From: Icerya purchasi
Lineage: Eukaryota > Arthropoda > Insecta > Hemiptera > Monophlebidae
DNA length: 64,000 nt
Assembly: GCA_039619475.1 (NCBI GenBank)
Contig: CM077116.1
Coordinates: 37,149,183 to 37,213,182 of the forward strand
Direction: 5' to 3'
Of this stretch, positions 21,931-34,139 are shown piece after piece. How positions within the stretch are numbered: position 1 is the first letter of the stretch; each line of letters opens with the position of its first letter. A program made the position numbers and the translations under genes. The notes under the pieces were generated by a model that did no database searches, was not told the origin of the DNA, and worked only from the letters and a program-made list of their open reading frames with translations.

Positions 21931-22676
21931 AATAATAATCTGAAAAATGTACCAATTTTAATAGAGAAAATACGGTCTAAGGCCTAAGAGTTGATTCGAG
22001 CTGGAAGTCAGTGATCATTAAAGTGTATAAAAATGAAATTTGAATAACCTGTATTTGGCCAGCTACCGTTTAAGCAGCGGTGTTTCGTTTAACCTGGTTC
22101 AAATTTCGATTCTGAGAATTGAGAAATTCTTCTGGACATTAGTCCGTAATTAAGATGGTTCTTTTCAAAAAAAAAAAAAACAATACCAGAAGCCCAAAAA
22201 TAATGTGATCTATTGCCTTTCGGTTTATTTATGATTTTTCGACTTGGTTGTATTTTTGCTCTAACGACGAACAGAGTAATGCTTTCGAAATATAAACTGT
22301 GAATGAATTGTGACGTGGTTCGCACCGACAATAGACACAAACAGTTAATTATTAATAAAATTAATAAATCTATTTATTATTTTTGCGATTGAATTTTACT
22401 CCCCCCTCCACATTGTTTGTGTAAATGCCATGTTTTTGTGTCGTTTATAAGTTTTTCGAGATTATATCTTTGAGTTAAGCGTATTAGAAGTAAATAAGTA
22501 AACTGTAAATTAAATGTATCGACTCTAAACATTTTTTTGTTTACAATGAAGCAAACAAAAACAAAACTTATTATTATTTCGCGAAGATTGCCATTTGATA
22601 CACCGATGATAAGAAAACTGAGTCTTCGAGGTTCCAAGAGTTCCCGACGAGATCAGAAATACCGAGTTATACGTAC
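21931..22676. other. No gene seen
   Basis: AT-rich DNA with one A-run near 22168-22181. No domain is recognised on either strand. Confidence 0.45.
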
Positions 22677-22685
22677 GCACACACA

Positions 22686-22749
<64 letters not shown>

Positions 22750-22764
22750 CGTGCGTGCGTGCGT
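22677..22764. repeat. Compound microsatellite (AC)n(AT)n(GT)n(GTGC)n
   Basis: A short AC run, about 22 AT units, a GT run and then GTGC units ending at 22764. The same order AT, GT, GC occurs at 51920-51990. Frames through it (Tyr-Ile, His-Thr, Val-Cys runs) are artefacts. Confidence 0.95.
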
Positions 22765-22921
22765 ATAAATATATTGTTGCCTCGAGAACACCACCGAAAT
22801 CGAATTTCTAAACATGCACGAGATTTCGGCGAAACAAAACACAAGAACACCGTGCTCGCATACGGTATATTACGTGTACTGCCGAGGAAAGAAAGGTTTA
22901 TCTTTCGTGTTTTATGGGAAG

Positions 22922-23480
22922 AGTCTATAAGTTACCCGCGACTTCGCCCGTGTAATTATTTTTTTCAAAATACGTAACCCATGTATCTACTGTATATATT
23001 AAATAGAACATTCACACACAAATTAGACATCAATAACTTGTGTTAGTTAATAGTTATGAAAATTCTGTTTATATACTTACCCAAAGTTAATAACTAAAAT
23101 ATCACTAATAAACATGTCATCGTATTTGGCTACCACATTTATAGCGCGAGATGTTTACGGATTAGTCGACGACAGTAACAACATATTTTCCGATTTTAGT
23201 CGGCTGTTAAATTTTTGAACGATTTGACAGAGATATCGCTGCCTCATTCTTTTTTAAACTTTAAATTTTGTAATTTCTGTGTTATTTGTGATATCAGTGT
23301 GAAACAAAGCTTAGAACGAGTTCGGTAATATAAACTATAGGCTGTGTCAATTTCATTACTATTGCTTTAATAGTTTTTGAAATAAATAAGTACAGACAGA
23401 CATACAGGCAGACAAAAATTTAAAAAAATATATTTTCTGTTTATGTGCGATAAAAATAGCCCGCGATGCAGTGATTATAA
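22922..23480 (+). repeat. Retrotransposon 3'-UTR-like or SINE-like dispersed repeat
   Basis: It opens with TAAGTTACCCGCGACTTCGC and ends with ACAGACAGACATACAGGCAG followed by an A-rich stretch. That layout is familiar from arthropod RTE-type LINE 3' ends or related SINEs. No coding is visible and the family assignment is from general resemblance only. Confidence 0.35.
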
Positions 23481-25000
23481 TGATAATATTCGTAAATCAC
23501 AGACAGACGCGACAGTTTTATAATATAGAAGTATAGAAGAAAAAAATCGCTTTCCTCGCATTTGTGATTATTGTAAGCGACGAATTTGTTCTTTTTTCTT
23601 TTCAAAGTGATCTGCAATCGTGTGCAGCGGCTGTTGAATGATTAGATTCCGTTTTTTTTTTAATTATTTGCATTTAATAAAGTGAACGAATGAAAAATTT
23701 GCACTTATCGAATTCTGCGGGCGATCGCTCAGTTGCAGAACTTTTAGACATTTTTATCAAAGAAAACGCTTTCAAAATATCGCGTTTAATTGCAATATTA
23801 AATATTCACGTAGTTTGCGAAGGAACGCGTTTAAAACGAATTTAATTCGGTTATTTTTTATTTAAAAAAAAAAAAGAACCGTCTTCCCAAAAAAGAAAAG
23901 AAAAGAAGAAAAGAAAAAAAAGGAAGAAAATCAAAAATGGGAAAAGGTAATCTGTTGAAAAGACATGCAAAGTTTCCCTCCTCGAGTTGCCCGAAAATAA
24001 ATAAAATATTTAAAGCCACGTTGAATGGTACCGCGAACGAAGACCGACGAAATTTCGGTTAGTTAACGTAAATGGTCGTTCATCCGCGATATCACTGCGC
24101 AACAAAATTACCATAAATATTTTATTTATTTGCTCAACTTCGCGATTCACGTGTAACTGCGTGGCTAAAGGCATCATTTTCCGAACTTTCCGGCTAAAAT
24201 ACCTTGTAAATTTAGAAACTTGTTCTATATTAGTTTTTCGTTTCGCTGGAGGGACTGTTTCTTGTTTTTTTTTGTAATTTTTGGTTTTTGATTTTTGATT
24301 TTTGTTTCCAATTTTTTTTACGAATAATTCCATTTAAAGCGTTTTTGTTTCTATCATTGCGGCCTAGCTACAGACAAAACACTGATTATCAAAAAACCGA
24401 ATACCGCCTATGAAGATTTAGAACAATTAACGACATCGCACTGCCTATCTCGAATGCCGATTCCTAGAAGTTAATCGACAGAGAACGAACCACTTTTACA
24501 AAGCTATCGCATCGCAATTCGGTCTTTTAGACGGAGATATAAAGTCGTTAAGACACGCGCTTTTATTTTATTGTACCTTTTATTACATTTTTAAGCAATT
24601 TATTCTTTTTTCCGGTTTTATTTATTAGGGCAAAATAGAAAAATACAAAAAGTTATGCTCATGCTGGGGACATCTTTAAAAAAAGAAAAAGAAAAAATAG
24701 ATTTAATACGGATTTCCTCCAATATACTTTTAAACATTTTTCGCGACTGTTCGTGATATTTGATTTTTTTCTTTTTTTTTTCGAAATAACTAAATCGTCG
24801 TTGGATTATAACTAGACTACTGCGCATCCGTTCTATCTGTTTGAGGTGAAACAACCTCAGATGAGACAAAATTTAAACAACTTCGATGAAATGAACTCGA
24901 TGATATAACATTTTTAATTTAATAGCAGTTACTGACAGCGGAGTTTTCTTCGAATACGAGAATGAGGTGAAAAGTTTACGGCGCGATAAAAAAAAAAAAA
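23481..25000. other. No gene seen; A-rich and T-rich patches
   Basis: A purine-rich stretch lies at 23864-23935 and several short T runs occur elsewhere. The 107-codon minus frame near 24010-24333 is lysine-rich low complexity and matches nothing I know. Confidence 0.5.
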
Positions 25001-25019
25001 CTTTTTTCGGGGGTTTTTT

Positions 25020-25085
25020 AATTTATGTTTCAATATAATCTCTATCAGGACTAATACATTTTTCATAACGATGATGCAGTAGTAT
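25020..25085 (-). pseudogene. Mariner transposase C-terminal end, split from the rest
   Basis: The minus strand reads LHHRYEKCISPDRDYIET followed by a stop, matching the final residues of mariner transposases (L-x-x-R-W/Y-x-K-C-I-x-x-x-G-D-Y-x-E). It completes, in protein order, the fragment at 25620-26075 but is separated from it by a LINE insertion of about 0.5 kb. Confidence 0.75.
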
Positions 25086-25094
25086 CACATATCC

Positions 25095-25610
25095 ATTTCC
25101 ATCTAAGCAAGCACACCTCAAATTATGGTCGAATATCTATATTACCTCCTTTTCTAATCCTTATTCCTTTTACAAACTAATAGAGCCTTTTCTTTCCTTC
25201 ATCACATTTGCTGATTTTCCTGGTCTCAGTCGCTCCATTATTTCCTCCATAATGCGTCTTCATTTCAAATATAATTGTCCTATTCCAACTCTTTTTCGTT
25301 TTTCTATTGTTTTTGTATTTTTCATCCCTCGGATCACGACTGCGTTTGTGATGCGGATCATATTCTTTTTAAATGTGTACGGGAGCACTGAGCCTTCTCT
25401 GCCCTAAGTTCTTACATCTTAAACTGCTTACCCTTTTTTATGCTTCCTACATACTTTCCTTTCCTTCGCTAGATGTTGTTCCAGCTTTAGCCGAGTTAAT
25501 TTCCTCCATTTCCCTATATATCAAAATTTAATCCGTTTGTCCCTAATTCTCGGATGATGGGTCACATTGCCCTTAGTTGGCGTTCCTAAAAAACGAAGAA
25601 AAAAAAAGTA
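25095..25610 (+). pseudogene. LINE tail inserted into a mariner remnant
   Basis: This plus-strand pyrimidine-rich sequence contains CDADHILFKCVREH near 25347-25389, the zinc-tail motif of the same RNase H LINE family seen at 4, 13.8, 33, 36.8 and 50.8 kb. It ends in an A-rich tract at about 25587-25608, consistent with a LINE 3' end on the plus strand. It separates two parts of one mariner transposase, so it inserted later. Target duplications are not obvious. Confidence 0.65.
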
Positions 25611-25619
25611 CTGTTTTTA

Positions 25620-26075
25620 TCGTGCGATTATTATTCGTCGAGCTTCTCAAAATACGCATTTATAGCGTTCATGATTTCCTCATTGTCACAAAAACTTTTA
25701 CCCCCGAGCCATCTTTTAAGGTTTCGAAACAAATAATAGTCGCTGAGGGCTAAATTCGGTGAATATGCTGGATGGAGGAACAATTCAAACTTCAATTCGT
25801 TGACTGCAGCCATCGCGCTTCGACGTGCGGGCAGGTGCGTTGCCATGGTGAAACAAAATTTTTTTCTTCGCCAAATGAAGTCTCTTTTTTTTACGCTTCA
25901 ATCTGAAGGTAATCGATAAAGATAATTCCTTTCGCGAAACAGTCGCCGTTATTCATAAAATTATTTTTGCCTTCTTTGGGGACTTGGTTCACCTGGTCCA
26001 ACCGATTGTTTTGATTGTTGTGTTTACTTTCAGGAATGTAACGGTAAATCCAAGTTTCATCCACAGTCACTGTCT
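25620..26075 (-). pseudogene. Mariner transposase remnant, catalytic domain
   Basis: Minus-strand blocks in order: TVTVDETWIYRYIPESK (first catalytic Asp in the D-E-T-W motif), KGIIFIDYLQ, FHHGNAPART (second acidic block, where Asp is replaced by Asn-context G-N) and then LHPAYSPNLALSDYYLFRNL (third catalytic Asp), RWLGGKSF and FEKLDE. This is the DD34D core of mariner. A short deletion and frameshift follow DYLQ. The missing C-terminal end lies at 25020-25085 beyond a LINE insertion. Confidence 0.85.
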
Positions 26076-26605
26076 AGTAGAGTGATCAGAGGACAGTAGA
26101 TGGCACGCGTATACATTTTTTACGACGTCACTGACGGTAACTGTGAGTGATGTTACTAGTGCGCGTTGATCGTACATCGCGTTTTCTATACCGAGAAAAA
26201 ATCATTCCGGCGCTTTGTTTTATTTGCTATTCTACAAATTAGTTTCTGTAATTATTTCGCGAAATCGCCCATTTGTATGGGTAAAAAAAAACAAACTACA
26301 CTTTCCCACAATCAAAAAAAAAAAAAAAAACCTTATTATTGTTACAATCTTTTTTCTACGTATAAAATGAACCGCAGCTAAAGCACCGGATTACGTTAAA
26401 GGAAAGAGTTTGCATATTGCCGAAAGTCCCTACCTTGTGTGTTCCCCAAGCCGCCATATACCAGATTGTTCGATGACCGGGCGAAATCACTGAGCGAAAA
26501 AAAGGCCATCGGGATTTCATGATATGACCTCCCCTATACTTATTTCACTTTCCATATGTTTGCTATTAAATTAATTTTTCGGCACCAAACAGAAAACTAC
26601 ACATC

Positions 26606-26872
26606 CAAAGGCGTAGCCAGCCGATAAGCCCGGGGGGGGGGGGGGCAAGATAATAGAAAGAAGATATGAGTTATAGGAAAAATAAAATTTATAAATTTTA
26701 AAGGCTTAATATTTTATTAAAAAAGATCTTAATTAAAACATATTTTTCGTGGGTTTCTGGCAAATTGTTCATGATTACGCGCCTATGAATACTCATCATG
26801 GCCAGTTGACTAAAAAGTTTCAAGGCTCCAAAGGGGCAGCTGCCCCTCTTCGCCATGCTGGCGAGGCCCATG
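26606..26872 (+). mobile_element. hAT-type MITE, copy A
   Basis: The ends start CAAAGGCGTAGCCAGC and, in reverse complement, CATGGGCCTCGCCAGC (imperfect TIRs beginning CA as in hAT). Exact 8 bp duplications TACACATC lie at 26598-26605 and 26873-26880. Inside is a G-run next to the left end and a perfect palindrome AGGGGCAGCTGCCCCT near the right end. The body aligns with 42443-42694 in opposite orientation over its whole length. No coding. Confidence 0.85.
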
Positions 26873-29800
26873 TACACATCTATAAACGGATGAGTTCGTG
26901 TTTAAAAAATTCGGATGTTGGACTTTTTCCTGGACGTTAAAAACAAAAAAAAAAAAACATCAATTCTGTGTACTTTAATGAACTGCATCAGTGAAAACGG
27001 TCTACTATGTTGCTATTAAAATGAATAGAAAATACGTGAAATTGGCTATTCTTACGAAATCAGGAGGCTTCTACTATTTCATTAGATTCATTCCATTATC
27101 CGTTTCTCATCTAAATGGTTGCCGAATTTTAATGAATTCATTACATGCTCCGTAACTTCAATTAACTCAGCGCAAACCGTCGCTTGCAGTTGGGTTTTGT
27201 GAAATGTCGAATAATTCCGTATAAGTGATATTGGCGGGAAAACAAGCAAATTCGCCGTCCTTCATATGAATTTGGCGCGGAAGTGTTTGGACGTGAACGG
27301 ACGTGTTACTGGGCAACGGAAAATTTCAGCAATATCTTGAGTTGGCCGAAGCATTCGCCTACTACTCCGCTACATAAAATTCGGTCAGTGTATTTCCCCT
27401 TTTACCTTTCTTTATTATCCACTGGGCAGGGGTGTAGTAAAATTGGATGAATTCTGAAGGGGATTTTTTTTAAAGTTTTCACACTTCTCATTAACGTAAA
27501 TGCTTGCTTTTCATACGCTTAATAAGTCGACGGTAAAAATGTTTCATTTTTCATGGCGAAACGACCGGTTGGCATTAATTAAATTCGATAAATTATAATT
27601 TTGCGCGGACTAAAGTGGCGGCTCGCTAGTTATCCATTCTTTTCCGTAGCAGCAGTCGAAAAAACCAACCCGGTTCGTGTTTTAATTTTTCTATCTTCTG
27701 CGCCATCGGCAACGCATTAATTTCTGCGTGAGTTTTGCTCTGCTGAAGAGAAATGGCGAAACAACAGATGTTCAATCGTGTCCGTTACGGAAACCACCAT
27801 CCGAAATCCGAGAGCGCTGCTTGGAACAGAAAAATTCCCTGCGAACATTTATTGGAGAACTCTTTATCTCGCGTCTGCTGAGTGTACATCTAACGACAGA
27901 CCAATATTGATACATAATATATGATTTGTATGTACATTTTATGATCTTGCCTTGCCAACGCTATAGAACTCACTTTATTCTTATGATATACGCATACATA
28001 TTTATTATAAACGCATATATTTTAAGGTATATATCGTTCATATCTGAGCATCATAATTCTGCTCGTATTTTATTATGTATATACATTACAGGACATTGCG
28101 GCCATCTAGTATGGTTCACACGGTGCTGCGTTTTAAGCCCTCGCGGTATTCTGAAAATCTTTACTCCTGTGTTCTTAGATAAATGTGCAAGAATTCGATT
28201 CGCGCTTTCGGTTCCCTGCTGCATTGCTATTCGTTTATCTCTTTTATTTACTGTTCCATTTTTCTTGATGATCCTAGAGCTCTTTTAGCGCAGCTTAAAA
28301 ACAAAAAAATCGGCTGCTTCAAGATTTCCAGCAATGAATTAGCATTATCTATAATCTATATAATGCGTGCAAAGTTTATCTGAGGAAAAATTAAAAACTG
28401 AACTACTACTTTTTTTATTTCCCGTAAACGATGGAAATTACGGCTTAGCAACTTGGTATGATTATCGAAAAAAAAGGTTAAAGTGCTTTGAGCACTTTGT
28501 TAAAAGCATAGAGAAGCCTGGATATAAATGATAAAATTATACACCGGTTCGCGAAATTAGTACGCATAATGAGAATTAAGAGATTTTTTCCCTTCTAACT
28601 TAAAACATGGTTCACATTAAAATTATTCCCCGGTGCTTTTGTGCTAGAAACTTAAAGGCATATAGCACGTTGTTTTTAGGGAGATAACATGAAACTCTGT
28701 AAATTATTACCATTATAGTTACATGCATCGTGAAAAAGTAGTAAACGTGTACTGCCCCAGGCGAGAAATGTGTTTCACGTTAGAGAATTATCCGCCGAGT
28801 ATTGCGCATTTGAAAATATTTAATACAGCGCAAATCAGCGATTTAAAGTAACGAAATATTTCCATTAACTTTTTCGTTCATTAAAGTAATGTTTACGTAT
28901 GTCTTACTGCAATGATGACACAAACTGAAAGGTGCTGGTTTACTTTTATTTTCTTTTCGTAATTGGTTCTTGCTTTTTCTGTTGTTTTTTTTTTTTTTTT
29001 TTGGAAGGGATATTAACTTTACACGCTAATCCGGGAAACTCATATTTTGAATGAGCAACATTAGTGTGGGTTTTAAATCCAGCTCCAGTAAATATCTAAT
29101 TAACCGGGCTTATTTTTCAAATGCATTATACACGTTTTTTTTTCTTTTTTCTTTTTTATCGCTTCTTGGAGGACAAATTTATTCTTTAGAACGGTGTATT
29201 GTTCACGAAGTATTTAAGTGTGGAAGGATTTTATATCATATTCAATCGTTTTTTTGTAATAATATATTTTTTAAATTACCAATATTTTTTGTTCATTTAT
29301 TGATTTATTTACTTTTTTTGTGGATGGGGGGTGTCAACCATGGGGACACGTGAATTCAGAGCGCAATGATAACTCTTTAAACTTTTCAATGTAGTTCTTA
29401 TCGAACGGAACGCCATTAGCTAATCTCAGGTATGCTACGGTAACTGACAATTTACTTTTAAGCAGACATCTATTGGAAATCAGTCTTGATCTGTGATTAT
29501 TACGACATTACGACCGCGAGAGAAAAGTGTGGTGTGCAACTGTTGGAATTCGCAGCACTTTTCGCTAATTAATTCGGGGTAGGTCGGATCAAACAGGTAA
29601 AACTCTCGGTGACACCGGTAATTTCGAAATTTGTTTTATCACGTGACCGAAGTAATTTACTTCTGCTCTAGAACGCGACAGTGATACTACGCTGAAATGT
29701 AGTACAAGTGACCTCTAAACCCTAATAAATTTGAAAAAAAAAAAAAATCATCTTAAAAGCAACAAAACTCCAAGTAGTGTCTTGACGTCCTAACGAAATA

Positions 29801-30308
29801 ACTGCTACAAAAATACTGCAAATCCGCAACATTCGCGACAGATACGTTCTAAAATATCTTCGTGAATGTTAAGGATACTTTTCTATAGGTTATAAATGGC
29901 CCCGAGCGGCGAAAAAAATAATTTCCGTCTTTTTAATCGATTTATAAGTAGTCGGAATTATTTTAAAAAAAAAAACGAAACATAAGCGGATATTAAATTA
30001 CACCCAGTTTTGCTTATAATATGAATGATAAAAAGCCAACTATAAAAGTACGCGTGGAAATTAATTTTTGAAATAATCGTAATCGCTGGTTTTTGATAAT
30101 GGACATTGGGTCGTCATATTTTTATGTCGCTGTCGCAAAAAACAAACTAAGACATCGATGTGTGATCATGAAACTGTCAGTTTCGAAGAGCGTCCGGGCG
30201 TATAATTGTTATATAGGAAAGTGTTTTTCACGTGAATTGTATTTGTTAACCAATAAAAATAACGTGGGTTTTAAAAATTTTGACGTGAATATTTTATTAC
30301 GTACATAA
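26873..30308. other. No gene seen
   Basis: Over 3.4 kb no domain was recognised. The frames of 60-120 codons at 27728-28383 and 29051-29353 have hydrophobic, low-complexity composition and no motifs. A T run at 28987-29002 and an A run at 29734-29747 occur. Confidence 0.5.
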
Positions 30309-30341
<33 letters not shown>

Positions 30342-30342
30342 T
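30309..30342. repeat. (TTA)n microsatellite
   Basis: About eleven uninterrupted trinucleotide units, the same motif as at 11314 and 47424. Confidence 0.95.
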
Positions 30343-32554
30343 TACCGCTGATTTGCGTCGCAATCGGGAAAGCGCCGAACTTCAATTTACGTAGACTTCA
30401 CCGAACCAAGCACGTGGCGTTTAGTAATATTTCAAATTTTACACTTGGCCGATATCGGTCGGAGGAACCACGAATAATAAGGGCTACGGTAGTGTCGTAT
30501 GGAAGAAGGATTTTATAATAACGAAAAAAGAGAACCACCGAAAAAGATAGATATAGAGTAGAATGCATTTCACAACAGTTTGCACTAATGCAAGCGAGCT
30601 GAATATTCTTTATCACTTAACAACGCCGCATTATTTTCCTCTGTATGTTTTGCTAATCTTGTTGCCAGCAGCACGATAGTTGTCATTGGGTCAAATTAAT
30701 TTTGTGTGTAATATATTCTCTACAAAGAGAAATTCGAAATGCGACAGGTGATTGTCTGAGAATGGGGGATATTCGACTCGTGCGTATCGTTTAATTTTAA
30801 GCTTCTAGTCGGCAGTGGTATGATTGACGTAAGGCAACAAAGACTAAACAAAGCGAGCAATATCCTCGTTGTGCCGTCATTAATTATAGAAATTTAATTA
30901 TTCTTACAAAGAAGAAGATGCAAAGTACATTGTAATCATAATCACAATGAAAGCACACAAAATTATCCTGAAGAGGGCTTCATTGTCGATAATGTGTTTC
31001 GTTTTTATTGATTTATATTTTTATCCCGCTTGATTATTAAAAAGGAGAAATTGTTGATTTAGCGGTAGACTGTGAGGCGCCTCATGATGCGCGCTCACGT
31101 AATAACGAGTATTGGCGAAATAATCAAATGCAAAAATGAAGCAAACAGATTGGAAGATTACGTTTTACATTTAACTAATATACTATGAAATAGTGTTTTT
31201 TAGTTGTTCCGTCTCTTCGCTCAATTTCTGAACCTATCTGCTTAGCTGATTTAAAATGGTTCAAGAAAACTGATGCGAGTGGGGTAGTCAAAGGTAATGA
31301 ACGACATTTCGCGTCTTTTCTTCCTTCTTCTTCCAAATTATTTCCTGTCGTTTATTTTTTAAATTTGTACCGTTTAAAAGTTTATATAAAACCTTCTTTT
31401 TATTTTCCATAATATTTTCTTCTCGCACGCATCTATTGTAACTCCACTGCTCCCGATTTTTTGCGCACGTGTGGAATTTTGTAATAAAAATATTTGATAC
31501 TTGATATTTTTGATTTTGCCTGTATGGTTTTGAAAGTAAAAATCGAATATGATTCTTTCTTTTTTTTTTGGAACATCATCGTACATATATGAATGCTACA
31601 CCGTCAGGACTCTTACGAAAACGCTTCATGAACCACCGAAACTAGAAATAATGTCTTTGCAAAAAATGAAATAGCTATTTAGAAAGGTTAATATTTCTTT
31701 TCTATACTTCCGATTATTTGTTTCGAAATTTTTCGATTAAAAAAGCATAATGCCAAGAGCTCATTTACACGGGAGAAATAAAATTTGTTGTTCCATCAGT
31801 CGTAAATATTTCAAATCTCTGAGTCTCAAACGATTTCGCATTAACGGAAAGCGAAAAAGTGAATCTTTAGCTTATAGAAGAGTTTTTATGATTTACGGGG
31901 AAAGGTTGAATTCTTTCGAAAGCTTTTAGTTAAAAATATGCGTTGGCACAGACATTACGAAACTACCGTATGTCCCATATTCTGTCGACAGAGAAAAGTT
32001 TTGAACTGTCTATTAATATTCTTAAAAATTTCGTTCACCGCAGTCACCACGAAAGTAGGTCTGCTTCATTTGTCCACCTATTTACAGTAAAGATCGGACA
32101 AATTAACAATTGAAAAAAGAGCTGTACGAATTACGCACGAAATTCGAATATCGTTATTTTTCTTAATTTCACGTTTCTTGTTATTTCTTTTATATACGCA
32201 ACTGCCAATGCCGTTTTGAAGAACTTCTTCCACCGAATCGGCTGTTCTCATTCCATCTACACAGCTAATCTTCTTTCATATAAAAATACGTTTCCTCGGT
32301 AGCATTTTTATCGCGTAAATATCTTAAATCGACCGGCCTATTATTGTAATTCTCCGATCTTTTATTCGTAGTTTTATTATATATATATATATGTATATAT
32401 ATTTTTTTTTTTTTTAGATGGTTTAAATTTTTCGATACTATTCGCTATTGAGCAAGGGAAAGATGCAATTATTGGGAAAATGTGATGGTTAGGGAACGTA
32501 AGTATCGATGAAATATTATAAGGCCTAGGAACATTGAGTTGTAATAAATTAAAG
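30343..32554. other. No gene seen
   Basis: Near 30370-30420 is a copy of a short motif also at 2811-2865. An (AT)n run lies near 32379-32400 with a T run after it. No coding is recognised. Confidence 0.5.
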
Positions 32555-32895
32555 CAGAGGTGACCAACCCAAATGATCTTGTGAGAGCCATTTTGGAGAT
32601 TCCGCGAGTCGCATATAAAATCATATATTCCAATATTAGATTTAGATCCAATAGTGAAAAATTAAAACATAATTAGAGTTATTAATAATTGTGTTTACTA
32701 TGATTCTTACGTGTAAACATAGATAATATAATAATAATGGTACGAAACGCGCATTGCAAAGAAATATATAACACTATAAATGAAGTACAAAAAATATATA
32801 TAATAAATATAAATGAAATCATTAAAAAATATTTATTTTACTAGTGCTATTTTGGTTATCTCGCGGGCGGCAAAAATGCGGGTTGGCCACGCCTG
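32555..32895. mobile_element. hAT-type MITE with CAGAGGTGACCAACCC ends
   Basis: The left end CAGAGGTGACCAACCC and the right end in reverse complement CAGGCGTGGCCAACCC match at 13 of 16 positions. The flanking 8-mers AATTAAAG and AATAAGAG agree at 6 of 8, as expected for an aged hAT target duplication. The internal start (GAGCCATTTTGGAG then CGAGTCGCA) resembles widespread hAT elements of this TIR type. Length is 341 bp with no coding. Confidence 0.8.
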
Positions 32896-32904
32896 AATAA
32901 GAGT

Positions 32905-33480
32905 TTAGTACGGATTGTTCATTGAATGAAGAGGAGCACTCAAAAAACACAGGGTCAGCGTCGCATATGTAATTATTCTGCGATGGGTGAAGAGAACAGA
33001 ATGAAGATGAAGAAGGAAAGACCGGGTGCCGAGAACCGGTGAGGAGGGAATGGTCAAATCGGAGACGACATATGGAGATACGATGAAGTTACGTTGAAGA
33101 ACTTGACAGCCATGGTAGACTATCAGGAACGGAAGGTTAGATAGAAAGATAGCAGGAGTGCGGATTGGAAAACGAGCGGGCATACATGTCGGACCAAAAT
33201 TTCGAGTATTGGCTGGATAAAGATTGATGCAATTATTACCATTCGTAGTGGCTGAGTACGCTAGAATGTCGACCCTTTCATTTCCTTCAATTCCAACATG
33301 ACCTGGTACCCTTAAAAAATCTATTGGACAGGGTGTATATAAAGTTAGATCAGAAACAATAGATCGAATGTGAAGAATTATAGAGTCAAAAAAAAAAAAA
33401 ATGGGGGACAGTACAAGGAAAATGTAGCTGTCAAAACACTTGCAGAATCGGAAACTATTAGAAACTCTTACTATTATCCT
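32905..33480 (-). pseudogene. RNase H LINE fragment with zinc tail
   Basis: Minus-strand blocks in order: SDSASVLTA (third RNase H acidic block), then DSIILHIRSIVSD, FLRVPGHVGIEGNERVDILA (final block with Asp), and in shifted frames RLRFDHSLLTGS and CDADPVFFECSSSFNEQSV, the C-terminal zinc tail. The order and motifs match LINE ORF2 C-termini with RNase H. Frameshifts and an A-run near 33391-33403 break it. Its RT domain is missing. Confidence 0.75.
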
Positions 33481-33544
33481 TGATCGAAGATATACATATA
33501 TACTATATATAGCAATGTTTTTCTATTTGAAATTACCTACTTAC

Positions 33545-33757
33545 AACTAATCAAGCAACACACATACGTAACGAAAAACGTGTTCTAAACCAAGTCTCTC
33601 GGGCAAAACTTAAGATGAAAACCTTTGCACAACGGAAGGAGATTGGACGATCGAACTTTTTTAAAGAAGAAGTGAGAAGAAGCAGCAACCCGAGCCAAGA
33701 AGTCGGCCGCTTCATTACCAAAGATGCCCAAATGACTGAGAACCCACGGCAAATCAA
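33545..33757 (-). pseudogene. LINE RNase H segment, inverted relative to the adjoining tail
   Basis: The minus strand reads LPWVLSHLGIFGNEAADFLA followed by RVAASSHFFFKK, the final RNase H block with intact Asp, and then a spacer that matches the sequence after the same block at 4500-4650. It joins at 33757 to the family's 3' tail reading in the opposite direction (33758-34135). One insertion with a 5' inversion explains both parts. Confidence 0.75.
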
Positions 33758-34135
33758 TACGTTTCCTCTTTCTCTAACAAATGTTCTTTCTATCTGTCTG
33801 TTCAATCTAGTCTTCCTGTTAACCTATGGTTCTCTTTGTTTCCTTCACTTCGTCGTTCTGTTGTTGTCTCCGTTTATTTGTCTGCGCTCTTAAGCCATAC
33901 TTTATTATCTTCATCTCGTTTTTCGTTGGTTACCTTTCCATAATATTGTCCTCTCCACTCAAACTGATCATGTGTTTATTTTTTTCTGCTGAGCATTCTG
34001 CTTTCTATTCCATTTTATTGTGATACTCGGTCTTCCTTCTCCATATTGCGCTTCTTATGTCCTATCTTTTTCCTCTCCGCAGATTGTTCCTATTACAGGT
34101 CTCTTTGCACGTCCGGCAATAAGAAACGAATAAAT
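33758..34135 (+). pseudogene. LINE pyrimidine-rich 3' region, sense part
   Basis: This aligns base for base over long blocks with 4650-5035: TCCTTCACTTCGTCGTTCTG, CTTAAGCCATACT and CTCTCCACTCAAACTGATCA-like segments are shared. A frame reads TDHVF and LPSPYCASYVLSFSSP, the zinc-tail and final residues typical of this family. The A-rich end GAAACGAATAAATAATGAG marks the probable 3' end near 34139. Confidence 0.75.
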
Positions 34136-34139
34136 AATG

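Noticed and set aside
31072..31083. Palindrome TGAGGCGCCTCA as an operator
   Set aside because: A 12-base palindrome without context is not evidence of a regulatory site in this genome.
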